Below, piece after piece: positions 8,026 through 16,785 of a stretch of DNA of 64,000 bases (positions are counted from its first letter, which is position 1; each line of letters opens with the position of its first letter). The notes under the pieces are model-generated. The model was given only the letters and a program-made list of their open reading frames with translations, did not search any database and was not told the DNA's origin. The stretch is taken from positions 4,609,633-4,673,632 of the forward strand of contig NZ_CP061800.1 of assembly GCF_017377395.1 (NCBI RefSeq). Direction: 5' to 3'. This DNA comes from Desulfonema magnum. Lineage in GTDB: Bacteria; Desulfobacterota; Desulfobacteria; Desulfobacterales; 4be13. The translations under genes were made by a program, and so were the position numbers.

Positions 8026-8931
8026 ATGGACACCAGTGTGGGATTAGAATTATGGGTGAAAGAAATACACCAGAATACAACCGGACTGAGCTTCAAAGTT
8101 GAAAAGACCCTTTTTTCGGGCCAGAGCCGGTTTCAGAAGGTGGATATTGTTCAGACATACGGACACGGGATCATGCTGCTCAATGACGGCATCATCATGC
8201 TGTCTGAGCGGGATGAGTTCATTTATCATGAAATGATCGCACATGTGCCTCTTTTTGTTCATCCTTCGCCAAAACAGGTGCTTGTGATCGGCGGCGGGGA
8301 CGGCGGCACGGTTCGTGAGATTATGAAACACCCGGGCGTGGAACGGGTGGTTATGGTTGAGATAGACGAACTCGTGGTGAATGCCTGTCGGACCCATCTT
8401 TCCTCTGTGTCTTGTGAAATGGACAATCCCCGGGTTGAACTTTGCATTGAAGACGGGACAGAATATGTGGACAACACACAGGAGATATTCGATGTGGTCA
8501 TTGTGGATTCCACGGATCCTGTGGGACCCGGGGCTGTTCTTTTCAGTCGGCCTTTTTATGAAAAAATTTCGGCCATACTTGGCCCGGATGGCATTATGAT
8601 CACCCAGGCTGAATCGCCGTTTTACGATCATGACATTCAGCGAACCATGCTCCTGAATCAGCGTCCGTTTTTCAAAAAACTGCAACTCTATTTGTTTTCC
8701 ACCCTTACTTATCCCGGAGGGCTGTGGAGTTTTGGTTACGCGTCCAAAGGGATTTGTCCCATAGGAGACTTTGATCCTGACCGTGTTGAAACATCAGATA
8801 TTTCAACCCGTTATTATAATCCAAAAATACACATTGCCGCTTTTGCGCTGCCAAATTTTGTGTCAGAAAATCTGGAGGATATTCTTGATCCTATTGTTAT
8901 TCCCTTTCAAAATGCTCAGATAAAGAAATAA
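8026..8931 (+). CDS. speE: Spermidine synthase (polyamine aminopropyltransferase)
   Basis: Transfers the aminopropyl group of decarboxylated AdoMet to putrescine. Visible motifs are LVIGGGDGGTVREI (GGGDGG at residues 89-94, nucleotide binding), VMVEIDELVV, and IVDSTDPVGP with the catalytic Asp161; also TQAESPFYD and the family ending YYNPKIHIAAF. At 301 residues it is full length. The ATG has ACGGAGGGA ten bases upstream. Its position directly after the AdoMet decarboxylase gives a complete two-step spermidine module, though no ornithine or arginine decarboxylase is in the window (ornithine aminotransferase at 100-1299 is a catabolic enzyme). Confidence 0.95.
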   Translation: MDTSVGLELWVKEIHQNTTGLSFKVEKTLFSGQSRFQKVDIVQTYGHGIMLLNDGIIMLSERDEFIYHEMIAHVPLFVHPSPKQVLVIGGGDGGTVREIMKHPGVERVVMVEIDELVVNACRTHLSSVSCEMDNPRVELCIEDGTEYVDNTQEIFDVVIVDSTDPVGPGAVLFSRPFYEKISAILGPDGIMITQAESPFYDHDIQRTMLLNQRPFFKKLQLYLFSTLTYPGGLWSFGYASKGICPIGDFDPDRVETSDISTRYYNPKIHIAAFALPNFVSENLEDILDPIVIPFQNAQIKK

Positions 8932-8956
8932 GTACCTGTTTTTCTGCGGGTGACAG

Positions 8957-9021
8957 AGAAACCCGGCTTCTTTCCGCCGGGAGAAGGAACTGATTCTTTG
9001 AGAAAAACCCGGGTTTCTTTT
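8957..9021. repeat. AAACCCGG inverted-repeat element
   Basis: Inverted arms GAGAAACCCGGCTTCTTTCC and GAAAAACCCGGGTTTCTTTT around a short loop, about 26 bases after the speE stop. It could act as a transcription end for speE, but the same element sits elsewhere in tandem copies and is mainly a dispersed repeat. Confidence 0.75.
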
Positions 9022-9077
9022 CCGGGCGAATATCGAAAACTTATGGTCAGGTACTTAGGGATTTCCCCAAAAATAAA

Positions 9078-9171
9078 ATACCCGAAACGTAGGGTGGGTG
9101 GAGCGAAGCGGAACCCACCTTGTGCGGTGGGTTCCGCTTCGCTCCACCCACCCTACGTTTTTTGTATCGGG
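9078..9171. repeat. Large palindrome with 33-bp arms, GTAGGGTGGGTGG family
   Basis: Arms 9087-9119 and 9126-9158 are perfect complements around a six-base loop. Outer ATACCCGA (left) and TCGGGTAT (right) extend the symmetry. An inverted copy with the complementary loop is at 62880-62950 and a half copy at about 39207-39240. Related repeats are widely distributed in bacterial genomes (known from general genome reading). Confidence 0.85.
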
Positions 9172-9239
9172 TATATTATTTATTTCGAATTCCCTTATGC
9201 GGCAGATATTTTTCGTAGCGAGTATCAGGAGTTCACAAC

Positions 9240-9695
9240 ATGAGAAGAAAAGACAAGGAAATTACGAACAGGGCTGAAATTGAGTCTGTCATTGAAAGGT
9301 CGGAAGTTTGTCGGCTCGGATTGGCAGATGACGGATATCCATATGTCGTGCCGCTGTGTTTCGGATACAAGGATAATTCATTGTATTTTCATTCTGCCCA
9401 AAAAGGCAGAAAAACAGATATCCTCAGAAAAAATAACAAGGTCTGTTTTGAGTTTGATATTGATCACGAAATCAAAAGCGATGAAAATGCCTGCAAATGG
9501 GGAATGAAATACAAAAGCGTTATCGGCTTTGGTGAGGCATCATTTCCGGACGATCCTGAATCAAAGCGCAAAGCACTGGATATTATTATGCGGCATTATT
9601 CAGACCGCTCATTTGATTATTCAGAAACAAAATTGAAAAACACGCTGATTATAAAGGTTGATATTCAGCAGGTGACAGGAAAGCAGGGGGAATGA
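9240..9695 (+). CDS. Pyridoxamine 5'-phosphate oxidase-family flavin-binding split-barrel protein (NimA-like)
   Basis: A 151-residue protein of the split-barrel FMN-binding fold: IERSEVCRLGLADDGYPYVVPLCFGYKDNSLYFH is the classic opening seen in NimA-like and other PPOX-family proteins, followed by GRKTDILRKNNKVCFEF and YKSVIGFGEA. These proteins bind FMN or heme and include nitroimidazole reductases; the substrate here is unknown. An AGGAG precedes the ATG by seven bases. The AAA ATPase gene starts three bases after its stop, so the two form an operon, an uncommon pairing. Confidence 0.8.
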   Translation: MRRKDKEITNRAEIESVIERSEVCRLGLADDGYPYVVPLCFGYKDNSLYFHSAQKGRKTDILRKNNKVCFEFDIDHEIKSDENACKWGMKYKSVIGFGEASFPDDPESKRKALDIIMRHYSDRSFDYSETKLKNTLIIKVDIQQVTGKQGE

Positions 9696-9698
9696 AAA

Positions 9699-10937
9699 AT
9701 GGTAGCAGAGGACGAAGTTAAAGCAGAAGAAAACAATGATGAGAATCTTCCTCCCGCCTATTTCCTATCTCTTACCGTGGAAAATATAAGGTGCTTCGGC
9801 CCGAGACAAATCCTTGATCTTTCCAAAGGGAATGACCAGCCTGCCCAGTGGACAGTCATCCTGGGAAACAGCGGCACAGGAAAAACAACTTTGCTCCAGT
9901 GTCTGGCAATGCTTGAGCCTGTTTCATCTGTGCTTCTGGATGAACCTGAAGTCATGATGCCGAGAGCGTCAAAATTTCTTGGGGATTATAATTGGGAATC
10001 CAGCGTTTACAGAGGGGAAAATGAATTGTTCATATCCGGTGCCATTTTATCGGGTCACACCCTGACAGGAAGTGAACAAGGCGAGGTTATTAAAGAGTTT
10101 TATTTCCGAGGGACATATGGAAACCGTAATTCCAATTTAAAAGAAGCCGCCAAAGTTGGCGGACTTGTCTGTTACAGCTACGGCGCATTACGGCGAATGG
10201 GAATCGGTTCTCTTGCAGACAAGGCACGGTATGATTATCATGGTATCAGTCTGTTTGACGATAATGCGTCCCTTCTCAATGCCGAACAATGGCTGCTGAA
10301 ATTAGATTACGCGGCCAGCAAACCTTCGGATATTCGTGACGTGTGTAAGGAAAAATTGGAACTGCTCAGAGAAGTCTTCATCGGTTTTCTTCCCGGTGTC
10401 ACGGACATTGATTTCAGAATATCAGGTGAGGACCGGACCAGTCCGCAAGCTCAGTTTAAAACAAATTACGGATGGGTCTCAATGAATGATCTGAGTCTGG
10501 GATATAAGACCATGATCGCCTGGATGGCGGATTTGTCCTACCGTCTCATTAAAAGATACCCTGAAAGCCCTGATCCCCTTGCCGAACCTGCGATTGTGCT
10601 GATTGATGAGATTGATCTGCATCTTCCCCCGCAGTGGCAGCGTGATATGATAAGATTTCTGAGTGAGCGGTTCGTCAACACACAGTTCATCGTCACGGCC
10701 CATAATCCCCTGATCGTTCAGTGGACAAATGCTTCCCGAAATAAAGAGAATAAGGTGAATTTTGTTGTGTTGGAACAGGAAAAGGACTACGTTCTGGTTA
10801 AAAACGATGAAAAAGCGATCAGAGATTGGCGGATAAATCAGATCGTAGCAAGTGAATTATTCGGACTGGTCACTCATTCTTATGAATTGGAGAAAATACT
10901 GAGTAAGCGCAGAAATCTCTTTCTGAAAGATGGCTGA
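9699..10937 (+). CDS. AAA family ATPase (RecF/SMC-like, COG3950-type)
   Basis: A 412-residue P-loop ATPase. The N-terminal block VENIRCFGPRQILDL leads to Walker A GNSGTGKTT (residues 56-64). LSLGYKTMIAWMADL resembles an ABC signature region, Walker B is AIVLIDEIDLHLPPQWQ (298-314), and FIVTAHNPLIVQW is the His-switch. This is the compact ABC-type ATPase head without a long coiled coil, as in OLD-like, PtuA-like and COG3950 proteins, many of which are defence or DNA-repair ATPases. No nuclease or other usual partner follows; the next gene is apbE 253 bases later. It sits three bases after the flavoprotein gene with AGGGGGA as ribosome site. Function unknown. Confidence 0.75.
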   Translation: MVAEDEVKAEENNDENLPPAYFLSLTVENIRCFGPRQILDLSKGNDQPAQWTVILGNSGTGKTTLLQCLAMLEPVSSVLLDEPEVMMPRASKFLGDYNWESSVYRGENELFISGAILSGHTLTGSEQGEVIKEFYFRGTYGNRNSNLKEAAKVGGLVCYSYGALRRMGIGSLADKARYDYHGISLFDDNASLLNAEQWLLKLDYAASKPSDIRDVCKEKLELLREVFIGFLPGVTDIDFRISGEDRTSPQAQFKTNYGWVSMNDLSLGYKTMIAWMADLSYRLIKRYPESPDPLAEPAIVLIDEIDLHLPPQWQRDMIRFLSERFVNTQFIVTAHNPLIVQWTNASRNKENKVNFVVLEQEKDYVLVKNDEKAIRDWRINQIVASELFGLVTHSYELEKILSKRRNLFLKDG

Positions 10938-11190
10938 CCCGGGCCGGTGAATCTCGGAGCTTATATTTGCTTTTTTTCTGATAATCACGCTTCTTTGTAT
11001 TAAATTCTGTGAGGAGGTGCTTTTCCTCAACATATGATCGGGTGAACCCATCCGGACTGACTTCGGCTACAGCACAGACAGACTGAATCTGAATTATAGT
11101 ATGGCATCCCTGCTGATCAATAATCCATGCACATGAGGGACAGGGAGATCATCTTAATTTTTTACCCTTTAATTTCACAGAAAAAATATT

Positions 11191-12213
11191 ATGAAAAAAT
11201 ATATTAACAAAACAACAGGCATTATCCTTATTGCCATACTGATGGCAGGATGCGGTCAGAAAGATGAAGTTCTGATGACAGGAAAAACCATGGGAACCAC
11301 CTACCATATAAGAGTTGTCACCGGGTTTTTCGAAAATGCCGAGGGTCTGAAAAAAAAGATTGACGAGCGCCTCCGGGAAATCAATCAAAGTATGTCCACA
11401 TACATAAAAGAGAGTGAGATCAGCAAATTTAATGCAATAAGCAGCACTGATGAAAAATTTTATATCTCAGATGATTTTTTAAAAGTCATGATTGTTGCGA
11501 AAAATTTGCATGACCTTACCAACCACGCATGGGACGGAACCATAAAACCGCTGATAAATCTCTGGGGCTTTGGAAATTCGGAAATAAGAAATGATGTTCC
11601 TGATGCCGAGGAAATCCACACGATATTGGAAAATATCGGTTTTGATCATATTAAAATTTCAGAAGAGAGATACCTTAAAAAAGGAAAAGCGTCCATTTCG
11701 CTTGATCTTGCTTCCATTGCCAAAGGTTACGGTGTGGATCAGATTGCGGATCTGATTGAAAAAAAAGGATTTAAAAATTTTCTCGTGGAGATCGGCGGAG
11801 AGGTGTATGCTTCCGGATTCAGAAAAGACGGGGGGCAATGGAAAGTCGGCATCAACACCCCCAGAAAAGATGCGGCTTATGATGAAATTTATAATGTTGT
11901 GACTCTCCATGACAAAGCATTTGCCACCAGCGGTGATTACAGAAATTTTTTTGAGGCAGATGGAAAGCGATATTCCCATGTACTGGATCCCACCACGGGA
12001 TATCCTGTGACAAACAGGGTTGTCAGTGTTTCAGTGGTGGCGGATAATTGCACATTTGCGGACGGGCTTGCAACTGCCCTGATGGTGATGGGCCATGAAA
12101 AAGGGTTGAAACTGGTCAGCACGCTTGATAACACAGAATGTCTGATTGTGCTTGAGGAAAAAGACGGCTCCCTGACAGATTATTTTTCAAAAGGGTTCAA
12201 ACTTGAAAACTGA
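11191..12213 (+). CDS. apbE: FAD:protein FMN transferase, lipoprotein form
   Basis: ApbE attaches FMN through a phosphoester to Thr/Ser of flavoproteins such as NqrB/C and RnfG/D on the outer face of the membrane. The N-terminus is a lipoprotein signal ending LMAGC (Cys21). Then come the family motifs MGTTYHIRV, LDLASIAKGYGVDQI, FLVEIGGEVYASG, TSGDYRNFFEADGKRYSHVLDP and FADGLATALMVMG. The length of 340 residues is normal. It stands 253 bases after the ATPase gene and 23 bases before the GNAT gene. No Rnf or Nqr genes are present in the window, so the client protein is elsewhere. Confidence 0.93.
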   Translation: MKKYINKTTGIILIAILMAGCGQKDEVLMTGKTMGTTYHIRVVTGFFENAEGLKKKIDERLREINQSMSTYIKESEISKFNAISSTDEKFYISDDFLKVMIVAKNLHDLTNHAWDGTIKPLINLWGFGNSEIRNDVPDAEEIHTILENIGFDHIKISEERYLKKGKASISLDLASIAKGYGVDQIADLIEKKGFKNFLVEIGGEVYASGFRKDGGQWKVGINTPRKDAAYDEIYNVVTLHDKAFATSGDYRNFFEADGKRYSHVLDPTTGYPVTNRVVSVSVVADNCTFADGLATALMVMGHEKGLKLVSTLDNTECLIVLEEKDGSLTDYFSKGFKLEN

Positions 12214-12236
12214 ATTTATTCAAAAGGGTGTGTTCT

Positions 12237-12818
12237 ATGAATAAGCAGCCTTCCCTCAGAACAGAACGCCTGATTCTCAGGCCCTTTGGTCTGTCAGATG
12301 CAAATGATGTCCGACGTCTGGCCGGCGAAAGAGCAATTGCATCTGTCACCCTGAACATTCCTTATCCTTATGAGGAGGGAATGGCAGAAGAATGGATATC
12401 GGGCCATCAGGAAAGTTTTGAGAAGAGGGAGACAGCCAATTTTGCAATTGTCCGAATTGAGAAAGAAATCCTGATTGGTGCAATTGGATTAATGCTGACA
12501 CAGGAAGATCAGCGGGCTGAACTTGGTTATTGGATCGGAAGACCTTATTGGAACAACGGATATTGTACCGAGGCAGCCAAGACTGTCCTCAGATACGGCT
12601 TCATCCGCTTGAATCTCAACAAAATCCATGCGTCCCATTTTAAACGTAATTCCGCATCTGGAAGGGTCATGCGGAAGATCGGCATGAGCCATGAAGGATG
12701 TCAGAAGCAGCATGTTAAGAAATGGGAATTTTTTCAGGATTTGGAATTATATGGCATTCTGAGAAGGGATTATCAGGCAGAACAGTTCAGCAAAAAAACA
12801 GATAAAGATAATTCATGA
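12237..12818 (+). CDS. GNAT acetyltransferase, RimJ/RimL-like
   Basis: Acetyl-CoA-dependent N-acetyltransferase. It begins LRTERLILRPFGLSDAND, the standard RimJ/RimL opening, then has GAIGLML, AELGYWIGRPYWNNGYCTEAAK (the acetyl-CoA loop region) and NKIHASHFKRNSASGRVMRKIGM. I chose the ATG at 12237 over an in-frame GTG at 12228 because AAAAGGG at 12222-12228 is then correctly spaced, giving 193 residues. Its last 32 bases overlap the convergent membrane-protein gene on the other strand. The substrate (ribosomal protein, aminoglycoside or small amine) cannot be told. Confidence 0.85.
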   Translation: MNKQPSLRTERLILRPFGLSDANDVRRLAGERAIASVTLNIPYPYEEGMAEEWISGHQESFEKRETANFAIVRIEKEILIGAIGLMLTQEDQRAELGYWIGRPYWNNGYCTEAAKTVLRYGFIRLNLNKIHASHFKRNSASGRVMRKIGMSHEGCQKQHVKKWEFFQDLELYGILRRDYQAEQFSKKTDKDNS

Positions 12819-13446
12819 CAAGCCCGGCGATCACCGGAACAGCGAGGTTATCGTTCAGGGTGAAGCATTTTGTGATCTTCATAGGAATAAGCTCAAAAAA
12901 GGTGATGGCAAATGATGCGATGAAAACAAGAGGTAAAGGAACTGAATCTCCCCACGCATCAAGGAGAAGCGGAACATAAGGGAATACAGCAAAAAACAGC
13001 ACCAGGCAGAGTATGAAACAGGCCAGGGACCCTTCCAAAGATTTTTTGCCAATTTTTATCTTTCCCATACTCTGACCAACAAGCGCGGCCACGGCATCTC
13101 CGAGGATGAACAGTGTCAGTGACATGAAGGAAATATGCGGAACTTTACGGAACAGAATGGAACAAATCAGCGCGGACCCGATAAGATATGTTGAACCGGT
13201 TATTTTCTGATCCTCCTCTTTTCTGAGCATAAAAGCAAAGCAGGATTGAAATATTTCATTTGTTTTCGGAAAATTGAAACGTAATATTTCAATCGCCGCA
13301 ATGCTGAAAAGCAAAAAAATGAGAATGGCTGCCGGGATAAGATCATGAATATCAAAAATTTTCGGCAGATAAAAAATTCCCGCGGGAAGAAGAAGTGCAA
13401 AAAGATGGAATAATTTCCGATTAATTTCCGGTTTTGTGAGCGCCAT
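12787..13446 (-). CDS. Diacylglycerol/polyprenol kinase family membrane protein (SEC59/CTP-transferase type)
   Basis: Integral membrane protein of about 219 residues with six to seven hydrophobic segments. The signature block KITGSTYLIGSALI, then FILGDAVAALVGQSMG and KKSLEGSLACF, is that of the dolichol/phytol/diacylglycerol kinase family (COG0170), which phosphorylates membrane lipid alcohols, often with CTP. The start is set at the ATG at 13446 (MALTKPEINRKLFHL), which has AAGGATG about ten bases upstream; a longer frame to 13494 has no such site. The 3' end overlaps the convergent GNAT gene by 32 bases. The lipid substrate is unknown. Confidence 0.78.
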   Translation of the reverse strand: MALTKPEINRKLFHLFALLLPAGIFYLPKIFDIHDLIPAAILIFLLFSIAAIEILRFNFPKTNEIFQSCFAFMLRKEEDQKITGSTYLIGSALICSILFRKVPHISFMSLTLFILGDAVAALVGQSMGKIKIGKKSLEGSLACFILCLVLFFAVFPYVPLLLDAWGDSVPLPLVFIASFAITFFELIPMKITKCFTLNDNLAVPVIAGLVMNYLYLFFC

Positions 13447-13626
13447 GGTAACATCCTTTTTTTGAGTTGGGACATCCGAATTCGGCCAGAGCATGTATTA
13501 CAGACCTCGTTTTCAAGCCCCGGGTTTGCGTGTTTGGGGAATCTCTGCCTGTATCACAAAATGAAAATGAACGCAAACATTGAGATGTGCAAATCTGATC
13601 TGCTGCCTGTCTGCATGTAACAATTA

Positions 13627-13690
13627 CAAGAAAAAGGATAAGAAAGGGAAGGGCCTGATATCTTCCTTTTCTTATCCCTTTTCCTTGTAC
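13627..13690. other. Long imperfect hairpin upstream of radical SAM gene
   Basis: AAGAAAAAGGATAAGAAAGG on the left pairs with CCTTTTCTTATCCCTTTTCC on the right around GGGCCTGATATC. It lies about 30 bases before the gene at 13721 and between divergent genes. It could be a terminator, an attenuator or another dispersed repeat. Confidence 0.5.
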
Positions 13691-13720
13691 TTTTGGATTA
13701 GAAAAAATGAGCAATAACAA

Positions 13721-15331
13721 ATGACAGATATTCTCCTGATTCAGCCTCCTATCAGAGATTTTTATCTCACAGCAAAAAGAACCATTCCATATGGGCTGAC
13801 CTGTATTGCCGCGGCCCTCAGAGCGGCCGGATTTTCAACAGAACTCTTTGACAGTCTTGCCACGTCCAAATCCCGGATCATTGATCTGCCCGGAGAACTG
13901 GCTTATCTGAAAGAATATTATCCAAAACCTGATGTGTCCCCTTTCGCGCTTTTCCATCATTTCAGGCATTTCGGATACAGTTTTGAACATATCGGAAAAA
14001 CAGTCAGAGAATCCGGTGCGTTTCTGGTGGGAATATCCTCTCTTTTCACTGCTTACAGCGACGAAGCCATTGAGACCGCCCGGATTGTGAAAAAATTTCA
14101 TCCGAAATGTAAAATTGTCCTCGGGGGCCATCATCCCACTGCCCTGCCGGAAAAGGTCATGCAATACAGTGAGGTGGATTTTGTTCTCCGAGGCGAGGGG
14201 GAAGTTTCCATGCCTTTGCTTGCCGGAAGCTTGAAATTTGAAACTGGAAACTCGAAACTGGGGGCGATTCCGGGGATTGTGTTTCGCAGGGATGATGGCG
14301 CGCTTCATATCAATGAACCCGCTATGATGGAGACGTTGGATGATTATCCTTTACCAGCCGCTGACCTTGTGAAACATTCTTTTTATAAGAGAAGAAAAAA
14401 AGGAAGCTCGGTGATTATGTCCAGCCGGGGATGTCCTATGAAATGCAGCTATTGCTCCGTGGGATCATCTGTTTTGAAATACCGGCGAAGATCCGTGGAA
14501 TCTGTACTCCGTGAAATGGAGAACGCGGTCACACAATATCATGCAGGCTTCATAGATTTTGAAGATGAGAATCTTTCTTTGGAGCGGAAATGGTTTCTGA
14601 AGCTTCTGTATGAAATAAAGGTCCGGTTCGGTGAGGCTGATCTTGAACTCAGAGCCATGAACGGACTTTTTCCGCCGTCCCTGGATGAAGAAATGATTGG
14701 AATGATGAAGGATGCCGGTTTTAAGACGCTCAATCTTTCCCTCGGAACAACCTCCGAGGACCAGCTTAAAAAATTCCAACGACCTGATGTGAGAAAAGCG
14801 GTGGAAAGCGTTATTTGCATTGCTGAGAAATATGGTCTTGAGGTCGTGTGCTATATCATCGCGGGTGCCCCGGGCCAAAATGCCGACGCGTCGCTTTCAG
14901 ATATTCGCTATCTTGGTCAGAAAGGTGTTCTTGCCGGTGTATCTGTTTTTTATCCGGCCCCCGGAAGCCCGGATTTTGAATTATGCTCGGAACTGGGAAT
15001 TCTTCCTGATCATTTTTCAATGATGCGATCCAGTGCCCTGCCCCTGTCTCATACCACGACAAGACTTGAATCCGCCACGCTCCTGAGACTGGGGAGAATA
15101 CTGAATTTTATGAAGTCACTTGCGGATCAGGGAATATCAGTTCCATCGCCTTCGCGGTTTATAAAAGATGATATGACAGACTTGCATGACAGGAGGGAAG
15201 CAGGCAGACAACTCCTGCGCTGGTTTTTGTACGACAGTAAAATAAGAGGCGTGACACCTGACGGAGAAGTTTTTGAACATAAAATTTCAACGGAACTGAC
15301 AAAAAAATTCACGCAATTTGTTGATATTTAA
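13721..15331 (+). CDS. B12-binding-domain radical SAM protein
   Basis: A 536-residue class B radical SAM enzyme. An N-terminal cobalamin-binding-like Rossmann domain (residues 1-165: ILLIQPPIR, GISSLFTAYS, IVLGGHHPTALPE, DFVLRGEGE) precedes a radical SAM domain with MSSRGCPMKCSYCS, i.e. CxxxCxxC at Cys238, 242 and 245. The later part reads GFKTLNLSLGT and CYIIAGAPGQ. The canonical DxHxxG corrinoid motif is not obvious, as in many members. Residues about 169-180 (SLKFETGNSKL) are encoded by a copy of the dispersed GAAACTTGAAACT repeat that was accommodated in frame between the two domains. Reaction unknown; the family does methylations, ring rearrangements and thiomethylations. Confidence 0.85.
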   Translation: MTDILLIQPPIRDFYLTAKRTIPYGLTCIAAALRAAGFSTELFDSLATSKSRIIDLPGELAYLKEYYPKPDVSPFALFHHFRHFGYSFEHIGKTVRESGAFLVGISSLFTAYSDEAIETARIVKKFHPKCKIVLGGHHPTALPEKVMQYSEVDFVLRGEGEVSMPLLAGSLKFETGNSKLGAIPGIVFRRDDGALHINEPAMMETLDDYPLPAADLVKHSFYKRRKKGSSVIMSSRGCPMKCSYCSVGSSVLKYRRRSVESVLREMENAVTQYHAGFIDFEDENLSLERKWFLKLLYEIKVRFGEADLELRAMNGLFPPSLDEEMIGMMKDAGFKTLNLSLGTTSEDQLKKFQRPDVRKAVESVICIAEKYGLEVVCYIIAGAPGQNADASLSDIRYLGQKGVLAGVSVFYPAPGSPDFELCSELGILPDHFSMMRSSALPLSHTTTRLESATLLRLGRILNFMKSLADQGISVPSPSRFIKDDMTDLHDRREAGRQLLRWFLYDSKIRGVTPDGEVFEHKISTELTKKFTQFVDI

Positions 15332-15333
15332 CG

Positions 15334-15560
15334 ATGGAAGTTCCCCTTAGACAGGCTCAGGGAGCGTGTGTGAACAACGATGGAAGTTCCCCTTCGACAG
15401 GCTCAGGGAGCGTGTGGAGACGGCGTTCGCTGAACGTGTGAAAACGGCCAGTTCGTTGAGCTTGTGAAAACGGCCAGTTCGTTGAGCTTGTCGAAACGGC
15501 CAGTTCGTTGAGCTTGTCGAAACGGCAGTTCGTTGAGCTTGTCGAAACGAACTCAGGCTG
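15334..15560. repeat. Tandem array of GTTCGTTGAGCTTGTCGAAA units
   Basis: Two copies of a TGGAAGTTCCCCTTCGACAG block are followed by four 26-bp units starting CGGCCAGTTC at 15445, 15471, 15497 and 15523. This belongs to the CCCTGAGCTTGTCGAAGGG family seen again at 33505-33718, 49093-49140 and 55940-55965. There are no unique spacers, so it is not a CRISPR. The rest of 15332-15636 holds no gene. Confidence 0.8.
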
Positions 15561-15636
15561 ATGTCAGGAGGAATTTTTTATCTGCGGCAAATTTAACACA
15601 CTCGGACTTTTCATCAATATTACTGTTTAAATCAAA

Positions 15637-16785
15637 TCAGCAGGCCCGTGCGACTTCGCAAAGCTCGCTGATAGTTTCATGCCTTAAAATTTTATCAATA
15701 TCAAGAAGAACTTTCACCTCTCCCTCTGTTTTGGTCATTCCGAAAATATATTCCGTGTCCGCGTCGCTACTGAGTATCGGTGCGTCTTCGATATCTTTGC
15801 CTTTAATGTTCAATACTTCTGAAACAGAATCCACCACGATACCCATCCGCGATTGAATATCTTCCGCGTCTTTGTTTTGTTGTGTGATTTCTGTCACGAT
15901 AATGCAGGTCCGTTCCGTGTAATCTGTTGCTTCAATGCTCAATTTCAGTCTGAGGTCTGTTACCGGAATCACTCTGCCCCTGAGATTGATAACCCCTTTC
16001 ACAACGTCCGATGCGCTGGGCACAGGTGTGATCGGCATCATTCCGATGATCTCTCTGATTTTCAAAATATTGATACCATAGGCTTCGCCAGCCAGAGTAA
16101 AAATAAGGTATTTCCCCTCTTTTTTCTTTATTCGTTGTTCAAATTCTTCGTTAAGTCTTAGAATTTCTTTCTCCGCTTTTTCACGCTCGGCAATTTCTTT
16201 TCTGAGATTTTCAGCAACCTGTTTATATTTTTCCCTGCTTGAGCGCAACGCCTCATTTGTTTCCATTTGTCTTTTCTGAGTCAGACCTGTCTCTCCGACA
16301 AGCTCTGCCAAATGGGACAGATAATTCATTGTTCGTTTAATCTGATCTCTTGAAAAAACAGGAACCTCAGACAGTGCTTTAAGATAAGAAGCCTCATCAA
16401 AATCATATTTGGAAGCCTGTTTTCGAAAAAATTCCGTATCAGGCGGCTCAAAAAAAAATTGCCCTGTAAAAAGGTTTCCTACATGTTCCCCTTCAATAAC
16501 AACTGGCACTGCGACATCCACCAACCCGTTCAGACATTCATAAACATTGTATTTTTCACCTTTATCCAACTGACCTGCAAGGGCAGTGTCACTTTCAGTG
16601 CATCTCCGGGCTGTTTCAGGATGGACCCGATGAAATTTTGTGCAGATATCCTTCCAGCCGGACGCAACCAGCACCGTGCCGTCAGTATCAATTATGGCCG
16701 TAGTTGCTCCTGTCGCCTCAGTAAAACTTTCCATGAGCTTCTGAAATTTGTCAACATCAATAAGATCAGAAAATTTATATTTCAT
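15637..16785 (-). CDS. PocR sensory domain fused to CheW
   Basis: A 382-residue soluble signalling protein. Residues about 1-165 form a PocR domain (LMESFTEATGATTAIIDTDG, FHRVHPETARRCTESD, GLVDVAVPVVIEGEHVGNLFTGQFF), a ligand-sensing fold that binds small hydrocarbons or redox ligands in other proteins. Residues about 170-225 are a charged coiled coil. Residues about 225-370 are a CheW domain (YLIFTLAGEAYGINILKIREI, VINLRGRVIPVTDLRLKL, MGIVVDSVSEVL). CheW normally couples receptors to CheA, so this would bring a sensed ligand directly to a chemotaxis-type array. No cheA, receptor or other che gene is nearby and the gene is alone on its strand. Confidence 0.85.
   Translation of the reverse strand: MKYKFSDLIDVDKFQKLMESFTEATGATTAIIDTDGTVLVASGWKDICTKFHRVHPETARRCTESDTALAGQLDKGEKYNVYECLNGLVDVAVPVVIEGEHVGNLFTGQFFFEPPDTEFFRKQASKYDFDEASYLKALSEVPVFSRDQIKRTMNYLSHLAELVGETGLTQKRQMETNEALRSSREKYKQVAENLRKEIAEREKAEKEILRLNEEFEQRIKKKEGKYLIFTLAGEAYGINILKIREIIGMMPITPVPSASDVVKGVINLRGRVIPVTDLRLKLSIEATDYTERTCIIVTEITQQNKDAEDIQSRMGIVVDSVSEVLNIKGKDIEDAPILSSDADTEYIFGMTKTEGEVKVLLDIDKILRHETISELCEVARAC

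Noticed and set aside
9699..10937. Complete anti-phage system at the AAA ATPase
   Set aside because: No nuclease, protease or other effector follows; the partner gene is a flavoprotein. Kept only as a weak finding.
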